A stretch of 64,000 bases of DNA from Arachis hypogaea. Its lineage: Eukaryota; Streptophyta; Magnoliopsida; Fabales; Fabaceae. The notes under the pieces are model-generated. The model saw only the letters and a list, made by a program, of their open reading frames with translations. It did not search any database and was not told the DNA's origin. Below are positions 43,127-55,742 of this stretch, one piece after another. Location: NCBI RefSeq assembly GCF_003086295.3, contig NC_092054.1, positions 58,753,546 to 58,817,545 of the forward strand. Direction: 5' to 3'. Positions within the stretch are counted from its first letter, which is position 1. Every line of letters begins with the position of its first letter. Position numbers and translations under genes: made by a program.

Positions 43127-44211
43127 AAAAATCAAATAGGATAAAAAGAAGAGAATATACAATGAATTCCAAAAAATCTATGAAGATCAGTCTTAATTAG
43201 ATGAGCGGGGCTATTAGCTTTTTGCTTCTGAACAGTTTTGGCATCTCACTTTTTCCTTTGAAGTTCAGAATAATTGGCATCTATAGGAACTCAGAATTCA
43301 GATAGTATTATTGATTCTCCTAGTACAGTATGTTGATTCTTGAACACAGTTACTTTATGAGTCTTGGCCGTGACCCTAAGCATTTTGTTTTCTAGTATTA
43401 CCACCAGATACATAAATCCCATAGACCCATAACTGGGTGAACCTTTTCAGATTGTGACTCAACTTTGCTAAAGTCCCCAATTAGAGGTGTCCAGAGCTCT
43501 TAAGCACACTCTTTTTCCTTTGGACCACGACTTTAACCGCTCAGCCTCAAGTTTTTACTTGACACCTTCATGCCACAAGCACATGGTTAGGGACAGCTTG
43601 GTTTAGTTGCTTAGGCCAGGATTTTATTCCTTTAGGCCCTCCTATCCACTGATGCTCAAAGCCTTGGATCCTTTTTATTTTTCCCTTGCCTTTTGGTTTA
43701 AAGGGCTATTGGCTTTTTCTGCTTGCTTTTTCTTTTTCTTTCTCTTTTTCTTATTTTTTTTCACAAGCTTTTCACTGCTTTTTCTTGCTTCAAGAATCAA
43801 TTATATGATTTTTCAGATTATCAATAACATTTCTCCTTTTTCCATTATTCTTTCAAGACCAAACAATTTTAACATTCAAGGACAACAAATTAAAAAATAT
43901 GCACTATTCAAGCATTCATTCAGAAAAACAAAAGTATTGCCACCACATCAAAATAATTAATCTGTTTTAAAATTTGAAATTCATGTACTTTTTATTCTTT
44001 TGCAATTAAAAACACTTTTTATTTAAGAAAGGTGATGGATTCATAGCTTTAAGACATAAACTTTAAATTTTATTAATCATGGAAGGAAAATAAGACTCAA
44101 AAATAAATATAAGAGCAAACCAATAATAATAGAAGAAAAAAATTAAAAACAGAAAAATAAATGACTCTTAGAATAGATTCCTAATAATAGAGGTTATCAC
44201 AGAGTTAGGGC
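43127..44211 (-). other. 3' non-coding region of element E
   Basis: Colinear with 38079-39147 of element D; no gene. Confidence 0.6.
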
Positions 44212-45346
44212 TCAACAACCTTGATTTTGAGTAGTGGATGCTCCTTCAGTCTGTGGGGTGTTTGGTCCTTCAAGGGAGAGCTTCTGGCGCTTCAGCTCCT
44301 GTAGCTCACGCCTCTGCTTCTCCTGTTCCTTCAGCAGCTTGCAGAGCATGCAGTTTTGATTCTGCTGTTCTTCCTTAAGTTGATCCACAGCTTCTTGCAG
44401 CTTAGTGACAGATGCTTCTAGGCGGGTCCAGTAGTCAATTTCAGGGATTTCTGGGAGGAACTCCTGTGCCCTCTCTTTGATGGAGTTGTCTTGCACTTGT
44501 TGTCCTTCCATTGACTTCTTGGTGATTGGGTGTTCGATTGGAATGAATTCATCTACTCCCATCCTCACCCCAGCATCTTTACATAGCAGAGAAATTAAGC
44601 TTGGGTATGCCATTTTGGCTTCAGTGGAGTTCTTGTTTGCAATTGTGTAAATCTCACAAGAAATTAGATGATGAATCTCCACTTCGTTTCCCAGCATAAT
44701 ACAATGAATCATCACTGCTCTTTTGACAGTGACCTCAGAGCGGTTGCTAGTGGGTAGTATGGAGCGCCCAATGAAGTCCAACCAGCCTCTTGCAACTGGT
44801 TTGAGATCTCCTCTCTTGAGTTGGTTTAGGACACCTTTTGAATTGGTTATCCACTTAGTTCCAGGGAGACATATGTCCTCTAGAACTTGGTCCAACCCTT
44901 TATCCTCTCTTACCATTCTCCTATTAAAGGATTCTGGATCATCTTGTAGTTGAGGCAGTTTGACAACCTCTCTTATTTTGTCCAGATGGAAGTAAATAAT
45001 CCTCCCTCTGACCATGGTTCAGTAGGTATAAAAGGCGGTTCCAGTTATTCTCTGCTTATCTGTCAGCCACAGATTTGAATAGAATTCCTGAACCATATTT
45101 CTTCCAACCTTTGTTTCAGGATTAGCTAGAATTTCCCATTCTCTATTTCGAATTTGCTCTTGGATCTCCAGATATTTGTCTTCTTTCAGATTGAATTTAA
45201 CTTCCAGGATCATTGATCTTAGACCCCATTATTTTATGGTAATAGTCTGCAGGTTCTTTGGTGAAGAACCTCTCTTGATTCCAAAGACTCTTTGGAGTAT
45301 TCTCTTTCTTGCCTCTTGAATTGGTTTGTTTTCCCTTAGGAGCCAT
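44212..45346 (-). pseudogene. Element E ORF2: plant transposon protein domain with C-terminal coiled coil
   Basis: Starts MAPKGKQTNSRGKKEN at 45346. A frameshift near 45200-45213 moves to the frame with EIQEQIRNREWEIL and MVQEFYSNLWL; one in-frame stop at 45019; then open to 44212 with the full domain: VLEDICLPGTKW, LKPVARGWLDFI, SILPTSNRSEVTVKRAVMIH, AYPSLISLLCKDAGV and HPITKKSMEG. The last 80 residues form a Gln/Glu/Lys coiled coil (LKEQEKQRRELQELKRQK). Resembles PF20167 from memory. It follows pol in the same strand, in the env position, but shows no signal peptide or membrane segment, so it is not env-like in form. Function unknown. Confidence 0.75.
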
Positions 45347-45375
45347 GATCTTGATGAGTCTTAGCTCAGTGATCA

Positions 45376-45420
45376 CGGAAAAACACACCAAACTTAGAGG
45401 TTTGTTTGCCCTCAAGCAAA
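45376..45420 (-). other. Hairpin plus AAGTTTGGTGT module before ORF2 (element E)
   Basis: Element strand: TTTGCTTG-AGGG-CAAACAAA (one mismatch) then CTCTAAGTTTGGTGTG, about 30 bases before the ORF2 ATG. Confidence 0.55.
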
Positions 45421-45898
45421 AGAAAGGAAAGGGGAGAGAGAGGAGGAGATTCAAATTCGAATGGTGGAGAGGAGGGGATGGCCGAATGTGTATTTATAAG
45501 TGGAGGGGAGGGATTTCGAAAATTTTGAAAAAGATATGTCATAAAGATATGATTGGTGGAAGAAAATAGAATCATGATATGAAAAAGATGAAATTTTTAA
45601 TTGAAAAAGATATAAAGAGGTTAAATCTGAAAATTTGTTTATGCATCTAAGAAATAAGAGATGATATGATGAGTTTGAAAAGATTTGGAAAGAAATTGAA
45701 AAGATACTTGAGTTTTTGAAGAAGATTTGGGAAAGATTTAAAGGTAATTTGAAAAGAGATTTAGAAAATTGTTGAATTTTTGAAAATTGAGGGTGAATGA
45801 TGAAAGTTTGAAAAATGTTTATGCAGTAAATTATGAGTCAAAACATGAAAATTTGAAAAATTTTGAAGTGGAAAACAAAATCCTCTCCCCCTGTCTTT
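45421..45898 (-). other. A/T-rich spacer of element E
   Basis: GAAAAGATTT-type low complexity; no gene seen. Confidence 0.5.
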
Positions 45899-46167
45899 CT
45901 GGCGTTAAATGCCCAGAATGGTATCCATTCTGGAGTTTAACACCCATAAGTTGGCCATTGTGGGCGTTTAACGCCCAGCCAGGAACCCTAGCTGGCGTTA
46001 AACGCCAGAAATCCTTTGTTACTGGGCATTTTTTTGGACACCCAGGATGCTGCAATTCTGGCGTTAAACGCCCAGAATGGTACCCATTCTGGCGTTTAAC
46101 GCCCAGAATGGTACCTTTACTGGCGTTAAACGCCCAAAATGCTCCTTACTGGCGTTTTCTTGCCAGT
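45899..46167. repeat. GGCGTTWAACGCC palindrome array, element E spacer
   Basis: About ten copies. The best section, near 46058-46140, alternates GGCGTTAAACGCC with CCAGAATGGTACC-type palindromes at about 42-bp period. Confidence 0.92.
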
Positions 46168-46301
46168 GAGCTCCTTTTCTCTGCTTTTTGCGCTGAATCT
46201 TTCTGTAACTCTGTGAATTCCTTCAATTTTGATGATTAATCTTGAAGAGAATTTATATTAAACTTCTCTAAGTATTAAGTAAAACAAATAACCTGCTAAT
46301 G

Positions 46302-46319
46302 GCTGGGTTGCCTCCCAGC
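46302..46319 (-). other. Post-polyprotein hairpin, element E (GCTGGG-AGGCAA-CCCAGC)
   Basis: Perfect 6-bp stem about 45 bases after the polyprotein stop. Confidence 0.7.
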
Positions 46320-46360
46320 AAGCGCTTCTTTGTTGTCTTTAGCTGGACCTTGACTGAGCT

Positions 46361-49300
46361 TTATTCAAGCCTCAGTTTTGAGCATTCTTGCTCAAAATTG
46401 CTTTCAAGATAATGTTTGATTCTCTGTCTATTAACAATGAACTTTTTGTCAGAGTCAATATCCTAAAGCTCAACATATCCATATGGTGACACACTTGTAA
46501 TCACATATGGTCCCCTCCACCGGGATTTCAATTTCCCGGGGAATAATCTGAGCCTAGAGTTAAACAACAGAACCTTCTGTCCTGGTTCAAAGACTCTAGA
46601 TGACAGTTTCTTGTCATGCCACCTTTTTGCTTTCTCCTTATAAATTTTTGCATTTTCAAAGGCATTGAGTCTGAATTCCTCTAGCTCATTCAGCTGGAGC
46701 AATCTTTTCTCTCCAGCTAACTTAGCATCCAGGTTTAGGAATCTGGTTGCCCAGTAGGCTTTATGTTCCAGTTCCACGGGCAGATGACAGGCCTTACCAT
46801 ACACAAGCTGGTATGGAGAGGTTCCTATAGGAGTCTTGAATGCTGTTCTGTATGCCCACAGAGCATCATCCAAGCTTTTTGCCCAATCCTTTCTACGGGC
46901 AATTACAGTCCGTTCCAGGATTCTTTTTAGTTCTTTATTAGAGACTTCAGCCTTCCCATTTGTCTGTGGATGATATGGAGTTGCTACTTTGTGGCTAATT
47001 CTATATCGGATCATAGCAGAGTAAAGATGTTTATTGCAGAAATGAGTGCCCCCGTCACTGATTAGTACTCTGGGGACGCCAAATCCGTTGAAGATATATT
47101 TCTGGAGGAATTTCAGTATGGTCTTAGTATCATTAGTGGGTGTGGCAATAGCTTCTACCCATTTAGATGCATAGTCTACTGCCACCAGAATGTAAGTGTT
47201 TGAGTATGATGGTGGGAAGGGACCCATGAATTCAATACCCCATACATCAAACAACTCAATCTCTAAGATCTCTTGTTGAGGCATAGCATAACCATGAGGC
47301 AAGTTACCAGCTCTTTGGCAACTATCACAGTTATGCACAAACTCTCGGGCATCTCTATAGAGAGTAGGCCAATAGAAGCCACATTAGAGGACCTTAGTGG
47401 CTGTTCGCTCACCTCCGAAATGTCCTCCATACTGTGATCCATGGCAGTGCCATAGGATCTTCTGTGCCTCTTCTCTGGGTATGCATCTGCGGATCATTCC
47501 ATCTGCACATCTCTTAAAGAGATATGGTTCATCCCATAAGTAGTACTTTGCATCAGAAATTAGTTTTTTCGTTTGTACTCTGCTGTACTCTTTGGGTATG
47601 AACCTCAGAGCTTTATAATTCACAATGTCTGCAAACCATGGTGCTTCCTGAATGTCAAAGAGTTGCTCATCCGGAAAGGTTTCAGAGATCTCAGTAGGAG
47701 GGAGGGATGCCCCTGCTACTGGTTCTATCTGGGACAGGTGATTAGCTACCTGGTTCTCTGTCCCTTTTCTGTCTCTTATTTCTATATCAAACTCTTGCAG
47801 AAGTAACACCCATCTTATCAGCCTAGGTTTTGAATCCTGCTTTGTGAGTAGGTATTTAAGAGCAGCATGGTCAATATACACAATCACTTTTGAACCTACT
47901 AAATAGGATCTAAACTTGTCAATGGCATAAACCACTGCAAGTAACTCTTTTTCTGTGGTTGTGTAATTCTTCTGTGCATCATTTAAAACACGGCTAGCAT
48001 AGTAAATGACGTGCAGAAGCTTGTTATGCCTCTGTCCCAACACCGCACCAATGGCATGGTCACTGGCATCACATATTAGTTCGAATGGTAATGTCCAATC
48101 TAGTGCAGAGATGACTGGTGCTGTGACCAGCTTAGCTTTTAGGGTTTCAAACGCCTATAGGCACTCTGTGTCAAACACAAATGGCGTATCAGTAGCTAGT
48201 TGATTGCTCAGAGGTTTTGCAATTTTTGAAAAATCCTTTATAAACCTCCTGTAGAATCCAGCATGTCCTAGAAAGCTTCTGATTGCCTTTACATTGGCAG
48301 GTGGTGGTAATTTTTCAATTACCTCTACCTTAGCTTGATCTACCTCTATTCCTTTGTTCGAAATTTTATGCCCAAGAACAATTTCTTCAGTCACCATAAA
48401 GTGACATTTTTCCTAGTTTAAAACCAGGTTAGTCTCTTGGCACCTTTTCAGAACAAGTGATAGATGATCAAGACAGGAGCTGAATGAGTCTCCAAATACT
48501 GAGAAGTCATCCATGAAGACTTCCAGAAATTTTCCACCATATCAGAGAAAATAGAGAGCATGCATCTCTGAAAGGTTGCCAGTGCATTGCACAAACCAAA
48601 ACGCATCCTTCTGTATGCAAATACTCCAGATGGACATGTGAATGCTATTTTCTCTTGATCCTGAGGATCTACTGCAATTTGGTTGTAGCCTGAACAGCCA
48701 TCCAAAAAGTAGTAATAGTTATGACCTGCTAGTCTCTCTAGCATTTGGTCTATGAATGGTAAAGGAAAATGATCCTTTCTGGTGGCTGTATTGAGCCTTC
48801 TGTAGTCAATACACATACGCTACCCTGTAACTGTTCTTGTAGGAACCAGTTCATTCTTTTCAATATGAACCACTGTCATGCCTCCCTTTTTGGGTACAAC
48901 TTGGACAGGGCTTACCCAGGGGCTATCAGAAATAGGATAAATAATTCCAGCCTCTAGTAACTTAGTGACCTCTTTCTGCACCACCTCCTGCATGGCTGGA
49001 TTTAGCCACCTCTGTGGTTGTACCACTGGCTTAGCATCATCCTCCAATAGAATCTTGTGCATGCATCTTGCTGGGCTAATGCCCTTAAGATCACTTATGG
49101 ACCACCCAAGAGCTGTCTTGTGTGTCCTTAGCACTTGAATTAGTGCTTTCTCTTCCTGTGGATTTAAAGCAGAGCTTACGATCACTGGAAAAGTGTCACC
49201 CTCTCCCAGAAATACATATTTCAGGGATGGTGGTAGTGGTTTGAACTCGGGTTTAGGAGGTTTCTCCTCTTCCTGAGGAATTTTCAGAGGTTCTTTTATT

Positions 49301-51427
49301 TCCTCTGATTCCTCCAGATCAGGCTGAACATCTTTAAAGATGTCCTCTAGCTCTGATTCAAGACTTTTAGTCATATTGATCTCTTCCACCAAAGAGCCAA
49401 TAATATCAGTGCTTATGCAGTCATTTGATGTGTCTGGATGCTGTATAGCTTTGACAGCATTTAACTTGAACTCATCTTCATTGACTCTCAGGGTCACTTC
49501 CCCTTTTTGTACATCAATAAGAGTTCGTCCAGTTGTTAGGAAAGGTCTTCCTAGAATGAGAGTTGCACTCTTGTGCTCCTCCATTTCCAGCACTACAAAG
49601 TCAGTGGGAAAGGCAAATGGCCCAACCTTGATAATCATGTCCTAAATTATGCCTGATGGATATTTAATGGAGCCATCAGCAAGTTGAAGACATATCCAGG
49701 TTGGTTTGACTTCTTCAGTCAAGCCAAGTTTTCTGATAGTGGATGCAGGTATTAGATTGATACTTTCCCCAAGGTCACATAGAGCTGTCTTGGTACAAGT
49801 ACCGTCTAATGTGCACGGTATCATAAAGCTTCCTGGATCTTGAAGCTTCTCTGGTAAGCTTTTCAGAATGACTGCACTGCATTCTTCAGTGAGAAACACC
49901 TTTTCAGTTTCTCTCCAATCCTTCTTATGACTTAAGATCTCTTTCATGAACTTAGCATAAGAGGGTATTTGCTCAAGTGCCTCTGTAAACGGGATCTTTA
50001 TCTCAAGAGTCCTGAGATAGTCTGCAAAGCGGGCAAATTGTTTATCTTGTTCCGCTTGGCAGAGTTTCTGAGGATAAGGCATCTTGGCTTTATATTCTTC
50101 AACCTTAGTTACTGCAGGTTTATTCCCTACAGAGGTGGTTGGAGAAGCCTTCTTAGAGGGGTTACTATCAGCACTTGCAGGTGTCTGATCCCTCATTGAC
50201 GTTTGAATGCCAGAATTGGGTGCTGGATGGGCGTTTAACACCAGCTTCCCACCCTTTTCTGGCATTTGAACGCCAAAACTGGGCAAGGAATGGCGTTCAA
50301 CGCCAACTTTTCTCCCTTTTCTGGCGTTTGAACGCCAGAAGTTGGCATCCACTGGGCGTTTGACGCCAAGTTTTCACCCTTTTCTGGCGTTTGAATGCCA
50401 GAATTATTCCTCTCTGGGCTCTTGCTGTCCTCAGAGGGATTTTGGCCAGTGGTTTGGTCATCCTCTGTCAGTTCTTCCTTTCTTGGCTTTCTGCTACTTT
50501 GAGCTGATTTATTTAATGTCTTTCTGCTCCTTAGTTGAATAGCTTGGCATTCTTCTGTTATCTGTTTAGAGAGCTACTGTCTTGTCTGAGTCAATTGTGC
50601 TTCCATATTATTGTTAGCATTTTTAGTGTCTTGGAGCATCTCTTTAAATTCTGCTAATTATTTTGTCATAAGGAGTAATTGTTGATTAAGCTCTATAATC
50701 TATTCTTGAGGATTAGGGTCAGTTGTTACTGCCCTAGCTTTTTCCTTTATGGAGGGCTCACTGCTAGAGTACAAATGTTGATTTCTAGCAACCGTATCTA
50801 TAAGTTCTTGAGCCTCTTCAATCGTCTTCCTCATGTGTATAGATCCACCAGCTGAGTGGTCTAAAGACATCTGAGCTTTTTCTGTAAGCCCATAGTATAA
50901 TATGTCAAACTGTACCCACTCTGAAAATATTTCAGAGGGGCATTTCCTTAGCATCCTCTGTACCTCTCCCAGGCATTATAAAGGAATTCATGATCCTCTT
51001 GTTTAAAGCCTTGGATGTTCAGCCTTAGCTGTGTCATCCTTTTTGGAGGGTAAAATTGATTCAGAAATTTGTCTGATAACTGTCTCCATATTTTTATGCT
51101 TGCTGTGGGTTGGTTATTTAACCACCTCTTAGCTTGATCTTTTACAGCAAATGGAAACAGTAATAATCTGTAGATATCCTGATCCACTTCTTTATCACGT
51201 ACTGTGTCAGCAATTTGTAAGAACTGTGCCAGAAACTCAGTAGGTTCTTCCTGTGGAAGACCGGAATACTGGCAATTTTGCTGCACCATGATAATGAGCT
51301 GAGGATTTAGCTCAAAATTGCTTGCTTTGATGGGAGGTATACAGATGCTACTCCCATATGCAGCTGTAATAGGGTTAGCATATGACCCCAGAGTCCTTCT
51401 GGACTGCTCATTTCCACTTAGGTCCAT
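46361..51427 (-). pseudogene. Element E gag-protease-RT-RNase H-integrase, broken
   Basis: Start MDLSGNEQSRRTLGSYANP at 51427. Gag core VKDQAKRWLNNQP; frameshift near 50950; stop at 50700; palindromic repeat region with frame changes (50196-50402); protease (ALCDLGESINLIPAS, Glu where others have Ala; LILGRPFLTTG); stop at 49642; RT with stop at 48817 (Trp codon lost), MCIDYRRLN, then a one-base deletion near 48528 that destroys the FMDD region; RNase H ([25 protein letters not shown]); integrase zinc region ([22 protein letters not shown]), core ([26 protein letters not shown]) open from 47338 to 46463, then a stop before the last ~35 codons. The integrase is the most intact in the window. 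Confidence 0.93.
50196..50402 (-). repeat. 63-bp palindromic repeat inside element E polyprotein
   Basis: Four GGCGTT-type units colinear with 59264-59473 of element F; a frameshift lies within the array. Confidence 0.85.
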
Positions 51428-52407
51428 GATGGAGAAAGGGAGATGATGTGGATTGCAATTAAATTATATTTTTAAATTTTTTTATTTCATTTAAAAGTAA
51501 CCAAAAAAAATAAAACAAAATAAATAGCAGATAAAATAAAACTTTCGAAGATTAGAAGAAAATAAAAGCAAATTGAAAACTAAATTAATTAATTAATTAA
51601 AAAGATTTTGAAGAAAATGCTTAGTCAATTTCGAAATATGAAAGAGAAAAGTAGTTAAGTGATTTTTTGAAAAAGATTTTGAAATTAGCAATAAAAAAGA
51701 TATGATTGAAAATTATTTTGAAAAAGGTATGATTGAGAAGATATGATTGCAAATTATAAAAAAAATATGATTGAAGAAATTAAAAAGATTTGATTTTTGG
51801 AAAAGATTTGGAAAGATCAATTTTTGAAATTAGAATTTTGACTTGACTAAAAAAAATAAGATTTTGAAAATCCTTGACTAATTTAATGCAAAATTTCGAA
51901 ATTTATGAGTAAAATAAGGAAAAGATATTTTTTTAATTTTTGAATTTTAATGAGGAAAGAGAAAAACAACAAAATGACACTAAACTTAGAAATTTTAGAT
52001 CAAAACAAAGAGAACAAACAAGAAAACTTTGAATGTCAAGATGAATACCAAGAACACTATGAAGATCAAGATGAACACCAAGAACAAATTTTTGAAAAAC
52101 TTTTAAGTAAATAAAAGCACAAGGGACACCAAACTTAAAATTTTTAGAAAATCAAACACAAATTTTCAAAAATTTAAAGGAAAACACAAGGAGACACCAA
52201 ACTTAGAATTTTTAAAGATCAAGAAAGAACTAAGAACATGCAAATTTGAAAAATTGAAAGAAAATAAAAGCATGCAATTGACACCAAACATAAAATATGA
52301 AACTAAACTCGAATAAAAGACTCAAATTTAGTGACTCTAAACCAACAAACATAAATTATTCCTAATCTAAGCAACAAGATAAACCGTCAGTTGTCCAAAC
52401 TCGAACA
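51428..52407 (-). other. A/T-rich leader of element E
   Basis: About 980 bases; GATATGATTGA low complexity and ACACCAAACTTA motifs near 52125 and 52195. No gene. Confidence 0.65.
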
Positions 52408-52425
52408 ATCCCCGGCAACGGCGCC
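52408..52425 (-). other. Primer binding site, tRNA-Asp (element E)
   Basis: ATCCCCGGCAACGGCGCC on the plus strand, then T instead of A; seven bases from the LTR. Confidence 0.88.
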
Positions 52426-52432
52426 TAAAACT

Positions 52433-53974
52433 TGGTGCACGAAATTACAATCAAACTTTTGCAACTCCGCACAACTAACCAGCAAGTGCACTGGGTTGTC
52501 CAAGTAATACCTTACGTGAGTAAGGGTCGATCCCACGGAGATTGTCGGCTTGAAGCAAGCTATGGCTATCTTGTAACTCTTAGTCAGGATATCAATAATT
52601 CTCAGATTTAGTTGTAAAAAGTAAAAGAACATGAAATAAATACTTGTTAAGCAGTAATAGAGAACAGATTGAGGTTTTGGAGATGCTCTATCTTCTGAAT
52701 CTCTGCTTTCCCATAGTCTTCTTCTTCACACACGCAAGGCTCCTTCCATGGCAAGCTGTATGTTGGTGGATCACCATTGTCAATGGCTACCATCCGTCCT
52801 CTCAGTGAAAATGGTCCAAATGCGCTGTCACGGCACGACTAATCATCTGTCGGTTCTCACTCATGCTGGAATAGGATCCATTGATCCTTTTGCGTCTGTC
52901 ACTACGCCCAGCACTCGTGAGTTTGAAGCTCGTCACAGTCATCCCTTTCCAGATCCTACTCGGAATACCACAGACAAGATTTAGACTTTCCGGATCTCAG
53001 GAATGGCCGCCAATAATTCTAGCCTATACCACGAAGGTTCTAATCTTAGATTAGAAACCCAAGAGATATGCACTCAAACTATTGCAGGTAGAACGGAGGT
53101 GGTTGTCAGGCATGCGTTTATAGGTGAGAATAATGATGAGTTTCACGGATCATCACATTCATCAGGTTGAAGTGCGAGTGAATATCTTAGAATAGAAACA
53201 AGCGTGATAGAATGGAAAACAGTAGTAATTGCATTAATTCATCGAGACACAGCAGAGCTCCTCAACCCCAACCATGGGGTTTAGAGACTCATGCCATCAG
53301 AAATACAGTATGAAACGTGTAAAGTGTCATGAGGTACAAGATGAATCACTAAAAGTAGCTTTTATAATAAAACTGGTGACCTAGGGTTATAGAAAATGAG
53401 TAAGCTAGAGTAGTTAGTGTAAAATTCCACTTCCAGGGCCCACTTGGTATGTGTTGGGCTGAGCATTGAAGCTTTCATGTGTAGAGACCTTTCTTGGAGT
53501 TAAACGCCAGCTTTTGTGCCAGTTTGGGCGTTTAACTCCAGTTTTCATGCCAGTTCTGGCATTTTGACGCCAGAATTTCTATGCTTACTTGGAACGGCGG
53601 TTTAGGCCATCAAATCTCGGGCAAAGTATGGACTATTATATATTGCTGAAAAGCCCAGGATGTCTACCTTCCAACACAATTGAGAGCGCGCCAATAGGGC
53701 TTTTGTAGCTCCAGAAAACCACTTCAAGTGCAGGGAGGTCAGAATCCAACAGCATCTGCAGTCCTTTTTCAGCCTCTGAATCAGATTTTTGATCAGGTCC
53801 CTCAATTTCAGCCAAAAAATACCTGAAATCACAGAAAAATACACAAACTCCTAGTAAAGTCCAGAAATGTGATTATTATTTAAAAACTAATGAAAACATA
53901 ATAAAAACTAACTAAAATATACTAAAAACATACTAAAAACAATGCCAAAAAGCGTATAAATTATCCGCTCATCA
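52433..53974 (-). repeat. Element E 5' LTR (1542 bp)
   Basis: Plus-strand ends TGGTGCACGA and CCGCTCATCA; TATA block TTTTATA at 53360-53366; palindromes at 53497-53575. Confidence 0.93.
53360..53366 (-). promoter_or_regulatory. TATA box, element E 5' LTR
   Basis: TATAAAA on the element strand, in the same LTR block as elements D and F. Confidence 0.5.
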
Positions 53975-53979
53975 GCTGT
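53975..53979. repeat. Target site duplication GCTGT, right copy (element E)
   Basis: Identical to 41854-41858. Confidence 0.93.
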
Positions 53980-54981
53980 CGCGTCCTCTCTGCGAGCCCC
54001 TGTCACTCTTCGGATTCTTCTCAGGTGACGGCGGCGTCTTCCATTAATGGCGTCAGGGCACGACGGCGACGCCAGGTTGAGACAGAACGGTGATGGCGAA
54101 GGCTTTTCCTTCCTCGCGTGTTTCCCATCTGTTCACAAACCTCCAGTGGCGGCGACGATGAAGACCTCGACGGTGGTGACAAAGCGGGCTCCGACGGTGC
54201 ACGTTCTCCTTCCTCCTCCTCTCTTCAATCGCGTTGCTCCCTCTCTCTGCAGTGACAATGCGTGTGGCAGTTCAATGGTAGACCGGCAGCAAGGCGTGGC
54301 TCCATGGGTGGTGATGCATGCGACGACGGCGGCGGCGAGGCAGCAGATGCGACCGACTATGGCAGCAGCACCCTCCTCCCCCCTGGCCGGCGCGCTCTTC
54401 TCCCTTCTTTCCCCATTTATGCGTTTGGGTGTTGTCTGTGAGTGAAAGGGTGAAAGGGAAACAGCGTAGGGTGCGGCTGCTGAGATGAAAGGGATTAGGG
54501 TTTTCCCAATTTGAGAATTAGGGTTTAGGTAAAATTAGGTTTAAAGGTAATTTTTTAATTTCAAATAAAATTAGGGATAATGTAGTAATTAGAAATAAAT
54601 TTTAATGCAACAATAATAATGTATAAAAATACTATTTATTCATCAATTTCACAGATTATTTTCCATAAAATGTTCAAATCCAATAATTAGAGATAATATA
54701 ATTAATTTCTTTATTTTCTAAAATAGTAGTATTAATATTTTAAAATATCAATTATTTAGTCCAAATCATATAAAATTCTTATTATTTTATAACTACTAAC
54801 ACTATAATTTAAATATAGAAAATAACTCAATAATTATGAAATTAAGTAAAATCTTCATTTTAATTATCAAAACTTGATTTAATTATCCTCAATGAAATAA
54901 TTTCTGAAAATAAAATCTCTAATAATAATTAAATTTGAAATCAGCTCATAATAAGATTTTTGAAAAGTTCTGGGTGTTACA
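53980..54981 (-). repeat. Chromovirus-like LTR G, proximal part
   Basis: On the minus strand it begins TGTAACACCCAGAAC, preceded by GGGTAGAA, the usual 3' LTR start and purine tract of plant Tekay/Del-type chromoviruses. The first 500 bases are A/T-rich, then a GC-rich part. The only ORF (54047-54445, plus) is low-complexity and opposite in strand. Confidence 0.6.
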
Positions 54982-55742
54982 TTCTACCCAATTTATAAAA
55001 ATTTTCGTCCTCGAAAATTGATACAAAACGAAATAGATTTCATAACAGTTCACTCTTGAACACATTTAAGGAAAAAGCAAAAATATCTCAACATATAAGC
55101 ATATATACGGTTTTCAAATACTTGGATTGTCGTATGCATAAATATACAAAGGTTGGAGTGTGATTGCAAAGCAAGCGTTACAAGATAGGCTCAATGCAAA
55201 AGATGACATGGTTTAAACATGTGATAGTAAAGCGAGGCATCGAAGGCGATAAAACGGGATGGGGGTTAAAACGACGTTCTTAACTTCCGCACACTAATCT
55301 CGTACAAACCTCAAAGCTTCGACTTCCCAGCTCTATCAATCACTTTACCACACCATAACCGGTCACAAGTCTAACACCCGCAAACTCTTTCACAAAGAAC
55401 AAAACTCCCACAACTCCTCATAACGTTACACACTTATCGATCCAACTCCTCACATCCACGAACAGCATTCTAAAGAGGCTAACATTTCGTTTGCTATGCC
55501 TAACGGTCATGTGTGACTCTAAAACAATCCTCGAGTCTATTCAGAAGAGTACTAAACCGTAGAGAAGGACAAGCGACAAGGACTAAACCTGCAAGAACTT
55601 GAAAGGATTGTTGGGATCACAAGCAATCAAGGGTATACAAGAAATGAAGAGTGCCATGAAGAAAAATCACTTTGAAAACCTCAAAATAACCTCGAATCAC
55701 AGAAGTCTGATAAGGACGATAAAAGAGAAGGTAGTGCAGTAG
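54982..55742 (-). other. Degenerate 3' internal tail of chromovirus-like element G
   Basis: Next to the LTR the minus strand reads TTTTCGAGGACGAAAATTTT, a sequence typical of the end of chromovirus pol. Farther right no chromodomain or other coding frame is visible. The region ends at the LTR of element F. Confidence 0.5.

Larger units (their letters stand above)
41859..53974 (-). mobile_element. Element E: complete Athila-like LTR retrotransposon with ORF2
   Basis: Minus-strand order: 5' LTR 52433-53974, primer site, leader, gag-pol 51427-46361, hairpin, palindromes, ORF2 45346-44212, 3' module, 3' LTR 41859-43087; GCTGT duplications on both sides. The 3' LTR lacks about 310 bp. The best copy here of the full D/E/F layout because ORF2 is nearly complete. 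Confidence 0.95.

Noticed and set aside
54047..54445. Open frame of 132 codons on the plus strand as a host gene
   Set aside because: Low-complexity Ala/Pro/Arg composition, opposite in strand to, and inside, the chromovirus-like LTR; no domain recognised.
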